This document shows, in pieces, positions 41,754 through 53,900 of a DNA stretch of 64,000 bases. Every line of letters starts with the position of its first letter. Position 1 is the first letter of the stretch. This DNA comes from Bolinopsis microptera (taxonomy: Eukaryota > Ctenophora > Tentaculata > Lobata > Bolinopsidae). The translations under genes and the position numbers were made by a program. The notes under the pieces were generated by a model. It searched no databases and was not told the origin of the DNA. It saw only the letters and a list, made by a program, of their open reading frames with translations. The stretch is from contig NC_087073.1 in NCBI RefSeq assembly GCF_026151205.1, positions 18,256,837 to 18,320,836 on the forward strand, given 5' to 3'.

Positions 41754-44700
41754 ATGATGAACGCAGAAAGTGAAAGTGAAGAAGAAGTTCTTTACAATCT
41801 CAGCAATGGAAAGCAATATATTGCCCTTCAGAATGTAAGATTTTTATGATCTAAATAGACTTGAGAATTCATGTTTTTTCGACATCCATACTTACATACA
41901 ATTCTATATCTTTTCCACTCCCTGTAAAAGCAGAAGCCACAAGAGCATGTTGAATTTTAAATTTTATTTTATTTTAAAATCACCTTAACAACATGTTCAT
42001 TCTCAGTTGGAGGGTTCCCATGTGTCACCCCAGCTGAAACCTGGGCTGTTAGAAACACCTCGAACATCAGGGTATGGAATTGTTTATAAACATTTTTTGA
42101 TGACTTAACATTTTTGATATTCCAAGAAGCTTTGTAAAATTCAACCACAAACAATTTTGACAGGTAAATGCCATAATTTGATTTAACCTAATCATAACAG
42201 ATATTCGTTTTCGTGAAATCTTATGAATTAAAAAACATTCTACTCCCTTTATATTTATCATTCCAGGGTTGGAGCAATTTTTGCAAATCTCTTCAAATGC
42301 TACACTGGAGCAGGGTTGTTGAGCTTGCCTTTTGCCTTCAGATACAGTGGAGTTGTTGTAAGTAAATAGGCAATAATTGTAATTTTGTGCAATTTGCTCA
42401 CCATTAGTTTTATTCTCCTGCTAAAGGAAACTAAGATGCACTAAACAACAGAAACAGCTTTGATCTATCGAAATATTGTTCATGATAATGTGTAACAATG
42501 TACAGTAATTTTGTTTGGCAGGCTGGGGTTGTGTGTTTGATACTGGTTTCTGTGATGTGTACAGTTTCAATGGTCTGCCTTGTAAAATGCAAGATCCACC
42601 TCTCAAAGAAATCATCTGCTAATCTGACATACAGTGATGTTGTGCTTCTTCTCTTGGGCAGGTTTGTGTATTTAAGTGTGTCTGTAAAATTGGTACAAAA
42701 TTAAAATTTCTTGTTTTAAAAGAAACGGAAAATCATCAGAATATAAAGAGAGATTTTGGAAGATTTTTGAAGAGGGCTTTTCTGCCGTCCCCTTGATATG
42801 ACCGAAATTTGGCTGTTTTGACTGAAATTTTACCAGTGACCAATCAGTGAGGTCGGTGGGGGTGACAGAAGTCACCATCAAGGTACTGGAAGCAGTATAT
42901 CCGGAGAAAAAGTTGATGCAATGAAAATTTTTAATATGAAATATTCGAATTTCAGCCTTCCGGGACCCAAATTTCGCTGTTTATAGTGAATTTTTCTTGA
43001 ATGACCATCTTACAAGGTCACTGAGGTTGGCACAAGACACGATTGAGGTATTTAAAGTTCTATTCCTTAAGAAAGCTTTGATTAACGGAAAATCATCAGA
43101 ATATAAAAAGAGATTTTGGAAGATTTTTGAAGCTTTCCGTGGCTGAGGAACATTTGGATTGGGTACTGGGTATTACATGTGATACAGAATTGTTACATCT
43201 AATTAAACTAATCAACTTCAGGAAATGGAGCATTGTTCTAGACATTACGATTATTGCATTTCAGTTCGGAGCAGTAGTCATTTACTTTGGTGAGTCCTCT
43301 CAACATAGCTTTTACCAATTTGCAACATTAGTTATTTTATCATTTATTTCTCTGTTTGTATCATGTAATGCTGATTGTTTAATTCAACAAGAGTGTAACG
43401 AGTTCATATTTGTGGGACTTTGAAAACGTCGAACTATTTTCCATGTAGAATTAGTGACATGTTTTACATACATATTATTACACAATGGGAGTTATGAAAT
43501 GATATAATGTTATGATTCTATGGGGGATATTACATAACATGAACAGTTGGCAACAATTTGATAGGCGATAAAATGGAGACATTCAATGGTTTTAGTTCTA
43601 TAAACTTCTTATTTTGAACATGAAGTATTTACCTATAGTATTTATTTTGAAGCAGAACCCATATAGGTCAAACACTAAAACACGGGCAATCTCATCAACT
43701 ATTTCACTCTCCCTTCTTAAAGTTTGATTAATCGCTCTCGGACTATTCTGAGAATAGAGCTTATTGCGAACGACGATGATGATATGTGAATATTGAACCA
43801 GGTCCCAGTCTAATTTCTTGATTGGGGATATTAGATACCTACAATACTTCTTTTTCTTCTTGGGTCACGAATATTTCTACACGTACAGCAACGTAAAGAG
43901 TTTCGTTACTAGCTGAGTTTTATAACAAAATGGAGGCCAAAAGTAGGAATAATAATGGTAAAAAAATAATCCCTTGAAGGTGACTAATTGTCCGATCTCA
44001 ACTTATTTTTATTTTTTTGCGGAACTAATATTTTTACCTTATCCTCAGTGTTCGTCTCGGAGAACTTGACACCGTTCTTCAGTAAGATGTCCTCAATCTC
44101 TGCCAGGTGGTGTTGGCTGCTCTTCATTGCTCCCCTTTACATCGGCCTCAGCTGGATCAGATCGTATGTACCGTAAAGCTAGTCCACAAATATTGCAATT
44201 TCATAAGAGTTGTCTCAAAAAGTTATTTTCTGTCGACTTGAATATAGTACTAATACTGATACGAACGTTTCATAGAATCTATCGTGTTCTGAGTTCTCGT
44301 TATGGCATAATCAGCAGACTTGATCTTACGAACTTTTCTAACAAAAAGTCAACAAGTGTACAAAAATACTAATTATCTCTCTAGATACTAGCACCTCTAT
44401 AAAAACTATCCCTCCATTTAGACTTTACACCGCTACTAATATTTCGTACTGTAGTTATTGAGAATCGTATAAAATATAAACTTCATAAAGCCTAAAATGT
44501 CCTTTTTCAGGATGAAATATATTGGTATTATATCTTTCTTCGCTGAGATCAGCATTCTAACTGGTTAGTCTGTAATGAGTAATGTAAGTGTTTTTATCCC
44601 ATGAGATATTACCGCAACACTCCATTTTTGTACATATTATACATACCTGTATGATATAGTTCTTTTATAAAATAGTTATTATAGCTGTTTTAGGGAAAGA

Positions 44701-47700
44701 TTAGACTTGGGCTTTGTTTTAAACTACCCCTTGTTTAGATCTTTTATTTAATAATTATTTAATAGCTGTTTATTGGCATGTTTGTCTATTATCTAGCATA
44801 CAACAGTCTTGAGGCCCATTTAAAGCTATTATAATTAACTACAATAGTGTCATTGTCACTACCTACACAACTATACATGTGCTCATAGTGGTGTTGTAAT
44901 AATGTACTGTAAGGTATGATGGGCCACTTAAACGCTGAGTGCTTCGATACAAACTAAAAGGTAGGTATTCTACGAAACTTACACTTTGGTATATTCCAGG
45001 AATTGCTGTGACAGGAGTTATTGGTTGCCTCCAGCTGTCAAGAAAGGTTGTTCCTGGCTTGGCTTTCAACGTTAATATGACTCCTCCGTGGAGGTGAGCT
45101 ACGAATTAATGTCGTAAAATGAGAGATTTTAATACATTTTAAGGGTTATTACCATTACAGCGCATCTTTACGACTGACGATCATTTCAATTAGTTTTTCG
45201 ATCATAATAACAAAATGGTCAACAAAATGTTCTGTTATCAGGACGTTACCGTTGATGTTTGGAATGGCAGCATTTGCTTTCGAAGGAGCTGGGGTGGTCA
45301 TTCCCTCAGAATGTAGCATGAAAAAACCAGAGAAATTCAACAAGGTTAGTGCACATTACTCTGATAGATAAGAACTTCGAAAATGGAATTTTATAATTTC
45401 GATAATTTTTTAAAATCTATTTTTTTCAATTCTGCATGTTCATTCCTCCCATTGTTAACTTGAATTCATCAGGTCCTGGTATCGGTACTGTCAGCTGCCA
45501 CTTTCATGTACATAACATTTGGTGTTTTACTCTACACAGCGTTCGGACCAGAAACAGGCTTCACTACTGGACAAATAACTGAAAACTTGGAACAGTTTGC
45601 TACTCACATGGTGGATAGATCCTTCTGGCATGTTATGCAAATTGTTGTTCGATTGTGGTGAGTATTTGAGGACGTTAAGTGCTTTTCTAGGAAAAGTTAC
45701 ATTTCATAGAAAATCCGCCTCTGTGCACCTTTTCTCGCTGTTACGATGCAGCCAACTATAATCCAGAATTGCAAATAAAAGCCCTTCATTCGACTTCGAA
45801 ACGATTTTTCTCGCCATATGTTCAACTCGGTGTTATGCAACCTCATCAGAGCATAGGTGGTAGAAAATCAGTGCTGCAAGTGTGTCGTCATATCTATCAG
45901 AATGTAAATTTGTAAGTGTTAACCGATTTTACATTTCAGCCTGGTGTTCGGCATTGGGATGAGCGTGTCAGTTCAACTAATTGTAGTTCTCGATATAGTT
46001 GAGAAGGTAAGTGGGTATTTAGGTGCAGTTACACCTGCTCCATCGGGAATTATAGTGTCATGCAGCATGCCACGATTGCATATTTAAATTTGTGTCAATG
46101 GGGCAGCCAGTCAAATGCACAAATTACGAAATTGAGCATAAACGGACTGCGCTTAGACAATATGTTTGACTTAAGTGCGCAATTTTGCCTCGTAAGATAC
46201 ACGTACGGACATTTTATACCTTCGTGGAATTTAGTTTATCCGACATAGGCCAGGCTGCTGCGCTACGATTTATGATTTATGATTTATGTATAATGACGGG
46301 TAAAAATATGGCTTAATTTCTGATAAACCGCAAAATTTAACCCGCCATAATTAAACGAAAAGACAAATTTTGTTACTCTAGAGAGATTTCAGATTAATTT
46401 TCAATGAAATTAAATCACATTTTCAACAACAATATCGCACAAAATTAATTTAACTTGATCTATATTCACCATCCTAGGATAAAAGCAAACACATTTACAT
46501 TTATCGATAGAAAACAATTCAATCAACAATTTCATCCAACATTAATGAACGATGTTAAATAAAATAATAAAATTTTCTGTAATTATTGGTGATATCGGTA
46601 ATATTGGTAATATTGAAACACTTTAAATTTTTTAAAGTTAAACAAAAACATTTATTTTTAATTGTAGTTGACGAAATGAGAGTCTCCACTCAGTGTGTTA
46701 AAACATAATTCTTTGTCGACGTTTCGGCTACATGCCTTTGTCATAAACAGGACGTACTGAAAACTTACATAGCTGCAAAGATACAATGTTAAAATGATCT
46801 ATTAATACTACGAAATATAACAACAAAAAATAACATCTTGAAACACAACAACAATCACAAATTTATCCAAAAGAAACATAAAATATAACGGCTAAAAGAA
46901 TCTGCACCAGGACAACGTCTCATGGAAGCTTTAACAAGATCTAGCCTACAGCAAACAAAATGCAATAAACAAAGTGACAGCAAATGCTACCAGTGCGATA
47001 AATCCTGCATGATCAAAAACATTTGCTACCAATTAATATGCCAAATATGTAATAAGTCCTACATTGGGGAAACTGGTAGGTTTAAAAGAAGTAGAGCCTG
47101 GGAACACTACAAATCAGTAAGGGATGGCAACAAATCTACGGCCATGGGGAAACACTACCTAGAGGAGCATGCCTACATTTCAATGCCAAACATACCGTTT
47201 CGGTTTATAGTTCGAAAAAGATGTAAAGACTATGTGGACCGTCAATTGTGGCAGTCGGTTCTAATAAAACGTGAAAACCCAGAAATAAATACTCAATTGT
47301 CTGAGTCCGTAAATGAAGGTGATTGGATAAAATATACTTGGAAGTTAATGTAATATTTGAACTTATAAACCTAGATAATTTTTGATTAATCAGTTTTTTG
47401 AAGGAGCTATCTTGGTAAAATGTTTGTAGTACTATGAGGAATTGTTCACGGTTTGTTGCGGTGCAGATTCTTTTAGCCGTTATATTTTATGTTTCTTTTG
47501 GATAAATTTGTGATTGTTGTTGTGTTTCAAGATGTTATTTTTTGTTGTTATATTTCGTAGTATTAATAGATCATTTTAACATTGTATCTTTGCAGCTATG
47601 TAAGTTTTCAGTACGTCCTGTTTATGACAAAGGCATGTAGCCGAAACGTCGACAAAGAATTATGTTTTAACACACTGAGTGGAGACTCTCATTTCGTCAA

Positions 47701-49097
47701 CTACAATTAAAAATAAATGATTGACCCACTCATAAGAGCAAAACAAGATTACCATTAATCAAAAACAATAGTAAATTATAAAATAGAGACAGTAAAAATT
47801 CTAAAATTATTTTCATTTCATTGCAAGTAAATATTACGAAGCTGTCTTATTAAATAGGCGTTTCCAAAATATCTGAGAAGTTTTGTTGTATCCCATCCTC
47901 TTGTAACTGCAATCCTTGTAGCTCTGCAGCTGAAGTTAGGATATCATCAGTGGTAAAATGTACAACTTTGGTGGTAGGCATAAATCCCAATTTTTCTTTT
48001 TTCACCTTGTTCGGTCTGTAACTTGGTCATTTATTGTTCAATTGTATAATATATATATCAGCCAAAAAACTTTTAAAATGGCCCAACTATCGGCATTACA
48101 GTGACAGACTTCTCCAAATTTAAAAAATTTTCGAAAAAATAAAATATTTTTTTTCTCGATGAGGGACTTTTTTTAGAAAATTTTGAAGGTGTTCAAATCA
48201 GCATGAAAAAATAAAAATTGGCCCAGAAGAATTTTAGTGCCCAAAAGCACACTTTTTCTGTGCCCAATATGTACATTACAGATCTTAACCACGCGGTCTA
48301 TTAGCGCACCCTGCCTCGGCTTATGAGTTGTTCCCTCATTAATTATGTTACTACTATACCGGTGTCTTAGGTTATAAATAGATAAAAGTATCCGTGGGCC
48401 AGTGCGAGTCACAGCTGGCGGAATTTCTGAAAAACCGCAAAATTTATCCCGCCATATTTAAACGAACTAAGGTAATCAATATTAGAAGAGAGCCATAAAT
48501 ATGTATCTAGGTTCAGATTCGTGGCACAGAAGTCACCTTTTTTATTACTTATTATAATACATTTCAGGAACTATTCAAGCCCGGTAGATTCTCTCAGAAT
48601 AACCTATTTTGGAAACAGAACTTGATCCGAGCTGTAATGACTGTAATTGGACTCAGCCTGGCTGTAAGTTGTTTTACACAACTTCCTTGATTTAATTTAG
48701 ATTAAATACTCACACCAAATTTAACTGTAAAATATTTACTACTACCATAAGGGGTCAAAGGAATGTCATCTCAGAAATCGAACAGATATCAATAATTAAT
48801 AAACCTAGATCAACATCATTAAATTTCTGACATGAAAATATACCATCAACACCAAACATACGTCTCACCCGATTTAACTCCCAGGCGTCAGGCCTCTCAT
48901 TCGGACATCTGGTATCTCTGACAGGAGCATTTAGTGGCACTCTAATGCAGTTCATCTTTCCAGCTGCCTGTTACTTAAAATGTTTTAGAGACAGTTTGTC
49001 ACTTTGTCAGAAACTTGGTATGTGGTTGTTGGCTATTTGTGGGGTTATATTTGGGGGACTTGCCACTTACGTGACGTTGATTGAAATGTTTTCCTGA
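41754..49097 (+). CDS. SLC36/AVT-type amino-acid transporter (AAAP superfamily)
   Basis: Thirteen exons join in phase to 456 residues: 41754-41834, 42007-42071, 42267-42357, 42522-42661, 43222-43289, 44049-44163, 44511-44563, 45000-45093, 45242-45344, 45473-45657, 45940-46006, 48568-48663, 48885-49097. The N-terminus is acidic and cytosolic. TM1 is recognisable (ANLFKCYTGAGLLSLPFAFR), and the family hallmark in TM6-7 is TLPLMFGMAAFAFEGAGVVI followed by PSECSMKKPEKFNK. A FGVLLYTAFGPE block follows, and the last exon ends in hydrophobic segments. About 11 membrane spans are expected. Proton-coupled or lysosomal export of small neutral amino acids is the usual SLC36 role; the exact substrate is not determinable. 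A PLE sits in intron 11. MVD starts 365 bp downstream. Confidence 0.9.
42723..43132. repeat. Degenerate tandem/direct repeat in transporter intron 4
   Basis: A ~48-bp segment (AACGGAAAATCATCAGAATA...) appears at 42723 and 43084 in direct orientation. The DNA between contains two weaker copies of an AAATTT(G/C)GCTGTTTT...GGTCACTGAGGT-like block. Confidence 0.6.
46922..47353 (+). pseudogene. PLE C-terminal GIY-YIG endonuclease fragment
   Basis: The 143-codon frame contains a CYQCDKSCMIKNICYQLICQ cysteine cluster that runs into the nuclease core (ICNKSYIGETGRFKRSRAWEH), with a downstream EHAY..P.FRF..R..KDYVDRQLWQSV block. This is the PLE endonuclease domain alone. The reverse transcriptase is missing, so the copy is internally deleted. 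The first ATG is close to the inner end of the left arm and may not be a genuine start. Confidence 0.8.
47613..47655 (+). ncRNA. Hammerhead-ribozyme-like motif in PLE right arm
   Basis: The order CCTGTTTATGA, a GGC-ATGTA-GCC stem-loop, then GAAACGTCG follows a hammerhead core (CTGATGA, stem II, GAAAC) with an altered first box. The left arm has the mirrored copy at 46715-46757. Hammerheads in PLE terminal repeats are described. Activity of this variant is uncertain. Confidence 0.45.
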
Positions 49098-49461
49098 GGG
49101 AGCGTTATATCTAGATACTAATTATTAAATATTAATGTTATAATAAATTGTTTTTTCAATTTTTATGTAGTCATGGGGAGATTTTGTTGGATTCATTTCA
49201 ATGTTTTTGGGTAGAACAGCTTCAATTTCGTTAAATAGATGTATAATATTTACTAAAATTTGAAATGATCTGTATTTAACAGTTATCCTTAATTTTCTAA
49301 TATTATTATCCTATATAAATTTCTAATATTATTCTCCTTTATACAATTTAATTTCCAAAGATGCTCAATTGGTTGATATAATTTCTACTACCGACATTTT
49401 AACTTTTAGAACTACCCTTAAAGCAGCAAGTAAGTTGTATAAACCTTATATCTAGCTAGCA

Positions 49462-50657
49462 ATGTACCAAGAGATAGACTGGGAAGATGGTCCCAAAGAC
49501 AAAGACGAAGTAACAGTACGAACCCCAGTCAACATAGCTGTAATTAAGTACTGGGGGAAGAGAGACGAGAAGCTGAACCTACCTCTTCACTCCTCCCTCA
49601 GCGTAACCCTGTCCATGTCTGACATGTACACAGAGACAAAGGCAAGACGCAGCAGGGATACAGTCTTCTGTATTAACGGTAAGAAGGTGGTCTATCATAA
49701 GCAGTAGTGAAGGAGCTTTTACATTGCAGTTCTTACTAGTGTCGATAACATTTTATCTCTGTAAAAGTTTGAGATATTGCTTTTAAGCATGTTTTAAAAT
49801 TAAAAATTATTAATCAAGCGTAAAGAATGTTCATAAAATACATCTCAGGAAAAATCGAACCCCCGACAAAAAGATTTGACCGTCTGATAAAGAAGATCCG
49901 ATCAGAAAACCCGGCAGCAAACGTGGACATAACAACACACAACACATTCCCCACAGCAGCTGGGCTCGCTTCCTCTGCCTCTGGGTACGCAGCACTCGCG
50001 TGTGCTCTGAAACTCCTGTACCCGACACGGGGTGTGGTGAGCGAACTGGCGCGGTTAGGTTCAGGAAGCGCTTGTAGAAGCACTGCAGGAGGTTTTGTGT
50101 TGTGGGAGAAAGGAGAGGAGGAGGGAGGTGGAGATAGTGTTGCTAGGCAACTCTTCAGTGCTGAACACTGGCCAGAGATCAGGGTTTTAGTGTGTGTTGT
50201 GTGTAGGGAAGAGAAAGCAGTTCCCAGTACTGCTGGCATGCAGTCTACTGTTGTTACCAGCAACTTGATGCAGCACAGAGTTGCACACGTGCAGGTCCGG
50301 ATACAACAGATCACTGAAGCTATCCAGCAGAGAGACTTTCCGACATTCGGGGAGATAACAATGAGAGATAGCAATGAGATGCATGCTGTGTGTCTGGACA
50401 CGTACCCTCCTATAGCTTATCTAAACGATACAAGTCATCAGATTATCAGGTCTGTTCACAGTTTTAATTCAGATAAGGGTACGGTTAGGGCGGCGTACAC
50501 GTTTGATGCCGGACCTAATGCTGTTTTATTATGTGAGGAGAGAGATTTTGTGGAGTTGAGAGAGAGGATAAGAGGGGAGTTCTGTGGTAAGAAAGGGAAG
50601 GTGACTGAGCTTGTCGAGTGTAAGATTGGGTGTGGACCTTTGGTACTTACTGACTGA
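49462..50657 (+). CDS. MVD: Mevalonate diphosphate decarboxylase
   Basis: Two exons (49462-49678 and 49849-50657) join in phase 1 to 341 residues. The enzyme uses ATP to convert mevalonate-5-diphosphate to isopentenyl diphosphate in the cytosolic mevalonate pathway. Family marks are [20 protein letters not shown] with the conserved Lys29, SSLSVTLS, the [16 protein letters not shown] block (105-120), the GSGSACRS phosphate loop (143-150), [19 protein letters not shown] (243-261), and the catalytic Asp292 in [11 protein letters not shown]. All core residues are present, so it should be active. The protein is about 60 residues shorter than human, mainly in the C-terminal region. It lies between the transporter and COG6, all on the same strand and within a few hundred bases of each other. 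Confidence 0.95.
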
Positions 50658-50986
50658 GAATTCTATTTTGTAATTTTACTTAAATACCAGTTTTAACTGT
50701 TTATCGGCTACCGTAGTGAGTGATCATATCAACAGACTTTCATATTTTTTATTTATCTATTTCTTTAATGCAGTTTAATTATAATATTAGAATTTTTGAG
50801 AATTTTTGGTTTGTTTTATAATTTCATATCATCTATTTTATTGACATTCTTCCCTTTTGACTGTTTAATTGAAGTATTCTAAGTGTAAGTGCACTTCGAA
50901 CAACCTTAAACCAAACACAATTTTCACAATGAATTTAATAATCACATCACAAAGTATTTACTTTGATAACCTGCACCACGCCTAGG

Positions 50987-53900
50987 ATGTCTCCTAAGAA
51001 CGATGATTCTACCTCAAACCCTCTCTCCAGGAAACTCCAGAAAGTTCTCTCCCTAAAACTAGATCAAGATCCAGATCTTATCGTTGCACTTAAAGTGAGT
51101 GTTTTAAAAGATAGAAACTTGAGGTTTTGAGTGTTAAAGTTAACAAACGTAATTGATTGGTAAGAGTTTCAGTGATAGTGCTATACTCCAGCAATACTGG
51201 TGAGTACTGGTAAGTATTAGTAAGTACTGGTGAGCACTAGTTCTGACCCTCTCCACTTTCTGCCAGGGTTTGTCCAGTGTAGTCACTACAAACAACCTCC
51301 GAACACGACGAAACCTACGAGGAGACTTCGAGAGGAGGAGTGTTAACTTGTCTGTGGAGTTGTGCGAGTCTTTCAGTCATGTTAACCAGCTGGTCGAGAA
51401 ACTTAACACAGAGGTAGGCGTTAATTATTCGGGACATTACTCGGGAAATTATTGTTAATAATTTCTCGTATCGTTAATTTATTGTTTTTTATTAATTTGC
51501 CTGTTTAATGGCACATTTGAACACAAACTCGTGAAGATATCACTCTTTATCGTATGTTATTGCAGATTACTACAATGAGTGAAAGTTGCCAGGAAATGAC
51601 GACAGAATTGTCTACTGCTCGGAAACAAATGCAAGGATTACTCGAGAAAACGTCTAAGATTAAACGCGAAAGGTCAGTTTTCATAATAAAGGAAATGGAA
51701 TTTTAATGTCTCATTGGGTATATTATTATTATGTGATTTATTATATTATACAGGGTGTCCCAAAAAACACTATCCAATAAGAAACTCTCCTAATTTTTTC
51801 AGTTTTAACTCTTTGGTTCTGATCTCTTGGTATTACTATTATGTTCTAAAGGATTAGGAGATTCGTTTAGGACCATTGGGAGTCTCATATAAACTTGATG
51901 GGCAACATATTTTCGATCTTAAAGATATGCGAAAAAATTTTGGTGTGATCCCAGAATAGGTGATAGTTTTCGTCCATGATGGAATTCTAGTTTTGAAACG
52001 TTTAGACAGCCCCAAGTTGTAAACCAAGTATACACAGACACAATAGAAAGTATTCTTCGCATTGAGAACTGAGGTTTTTGATATGGTGCAGGGTCTTTTT
52101 TGGAGCATTTTCGGGCCACACCCTTTTTTTCATTTAATGGCGTAATTTGGCCCTATTTTCATATTATTTTAAATTTTTGGCTACCTTACTCTGTCAGTAC
52201 ACTTACCAAGGAAACATGTAGGGCCATTAAAGCTAGAAAATCAACGACTTTCGCATAAAAAATTGCATAGTTTATATGCATATTTGGCATATCGTCCATT
52301 TTTGGCCTTTGGGTTCCAGGCCTGCTGGGTAAATGACAATTTGTGAGCACCTATTGGGATTTTAAGCATCAAAAGAGGTGTTCATGAGTTGAATGAGACA
52401 ACAAGGAACAGTTTGCAATCAAATGCATGAAAAAAGGTTTTTTCCTCTTGAGTCTTGGCTCAGCGCTCCGAATGGTGGACAAGCGCATAATTTGAGGACT
52501 ATTTCGAACAATTTTTGACATTTTAAAAATAATGTAGGCTAGATGGTCACTGAACTGCCTATGAGGTCATTTGGGTTGGATGGCACTAACCACTGTTTTG
52601 GTGTATGCCCCCTTAAAGGAGGGGGGGGGGGGGGTCAAACCTGAATTTTTTATGAAAGCAGTTGACCAAACTTGGACCCGTGATCGAACTTTTGAGGGGG
52701 CCCTACAGGTCAACCGGTACAGCCACGCCCATATTTGGTCCCTTCTTGGCCCAATTATGCCAAATCACGAGAACATGCCCAAACCCTAATTATTGATGCT
52801 TTACTAGTAGTCACTTGAACTCGTATATGAAGTTTCGTCAAGATTAGATACTCAGGACGGTTTAGGAGATGGTGCTTTACCACTTACCACTAGGTAGTTC
52901 ATTAGTGGAACATAGTTTTAAAGAGTGGTAGAATATTAGCTGTTTTATGGCCAAGTTCTGATTCGAGTTCCGATGCTCTTCAGATGAAACGCGAGATAAA
53001 CGAAACGAAAACCATAAAACGACTATTTCAACACTATTGGGATGATGAGATCATCTCAAATAGATACTACTGTATATTTATTTTGTTGTCCAAAAACAAT
53101 CAGCCACAATTTAGTTTAACTGCAAATTTTTAACCGTGACCATTTCTGTTGTATATAGTTTGAGATGGTACAAAGAAAACAATCAAAGATTAGCTAAACA
53201 ACTAAAAGAATAATTCATTTTAAAACATTCAATTAATAATATCACACAATAAATAGCTGTGTATACCATACATAGATAGCTACTCTGCCTAGGAATGCGC
53301 ATAGCCTAAACCTCCACGCTCGCGCTTAGGGCTAGCCACGTGCATAATCATAAAATCCTTAACGTTCATAACGTTTATACTCTATAAAATCCATAACCTC
53401 CACGCCTGCGCTTCTTGATTTCAACACTTTCGACTTCTTCTATCTTTGGTACCTCCTCGTCGTTCAGGTCCTCCATACGTTTCTCCAGTCCTGTATAGCC
53501 ATGATGTGCAAAGCCATAACCTCCAGAAGTAGACACAAAAAGAAGTGTTAGGCTTAGAATAAAAATCAGCATATTGAGAGAGGGTACAAGAGTAAGAAAA
53601 GATACTAAGGTTTATAGACAAATTCAAAGTGGTCGTAAAAGAACTGAACTGACCTTTTATACAGATATCGTGGATTTGAAAAATTGCGTTTCAGAGGCAC
53701 TTAACAACGTGTCGCATTGGGTGCTTTCCAGGGGAGGTCAACTGGTTTCAATTATCAGGAAGGCAATTACCAGATAGCTGTTCGTTAGCTAGGGTAATTA
53801 TAGAACGCTACCATCGACCAGTTCTAAAACTAATAAAAGGGAAAACAGTTAACAAAGGAATTAAGAGAGGAGGATTTAACAGTAACCGTGAGTAACGTCC

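Larger units (their letters stand above)
46649..47719 (+). mobile_element. Penelope-like element with 260-bp inverted flanks
   Basis: Two arms of 260 bp (46649-46908 and 47460-47719) are near-perfect inverted copies flanking a GIY-YIG frame. PLEs are known for complex terminal repeats in direct or inverted arrangement, so the arms are probably PLE pseudo-LTRs. Both contain a GAAACGTCG core of hammerhead type. The insertion lies in intron 11 of the transporter, and related short words (CCGCAAAATTTA.CCCGCCATA) flank the region at 46330 and 48432. Confidence 0.75.

Noticed and set aside
51753-51790. Intact mariner element starting with CAGGGTGTCCC
   Set aside because: No inverted partner end or transposase is found downstream.
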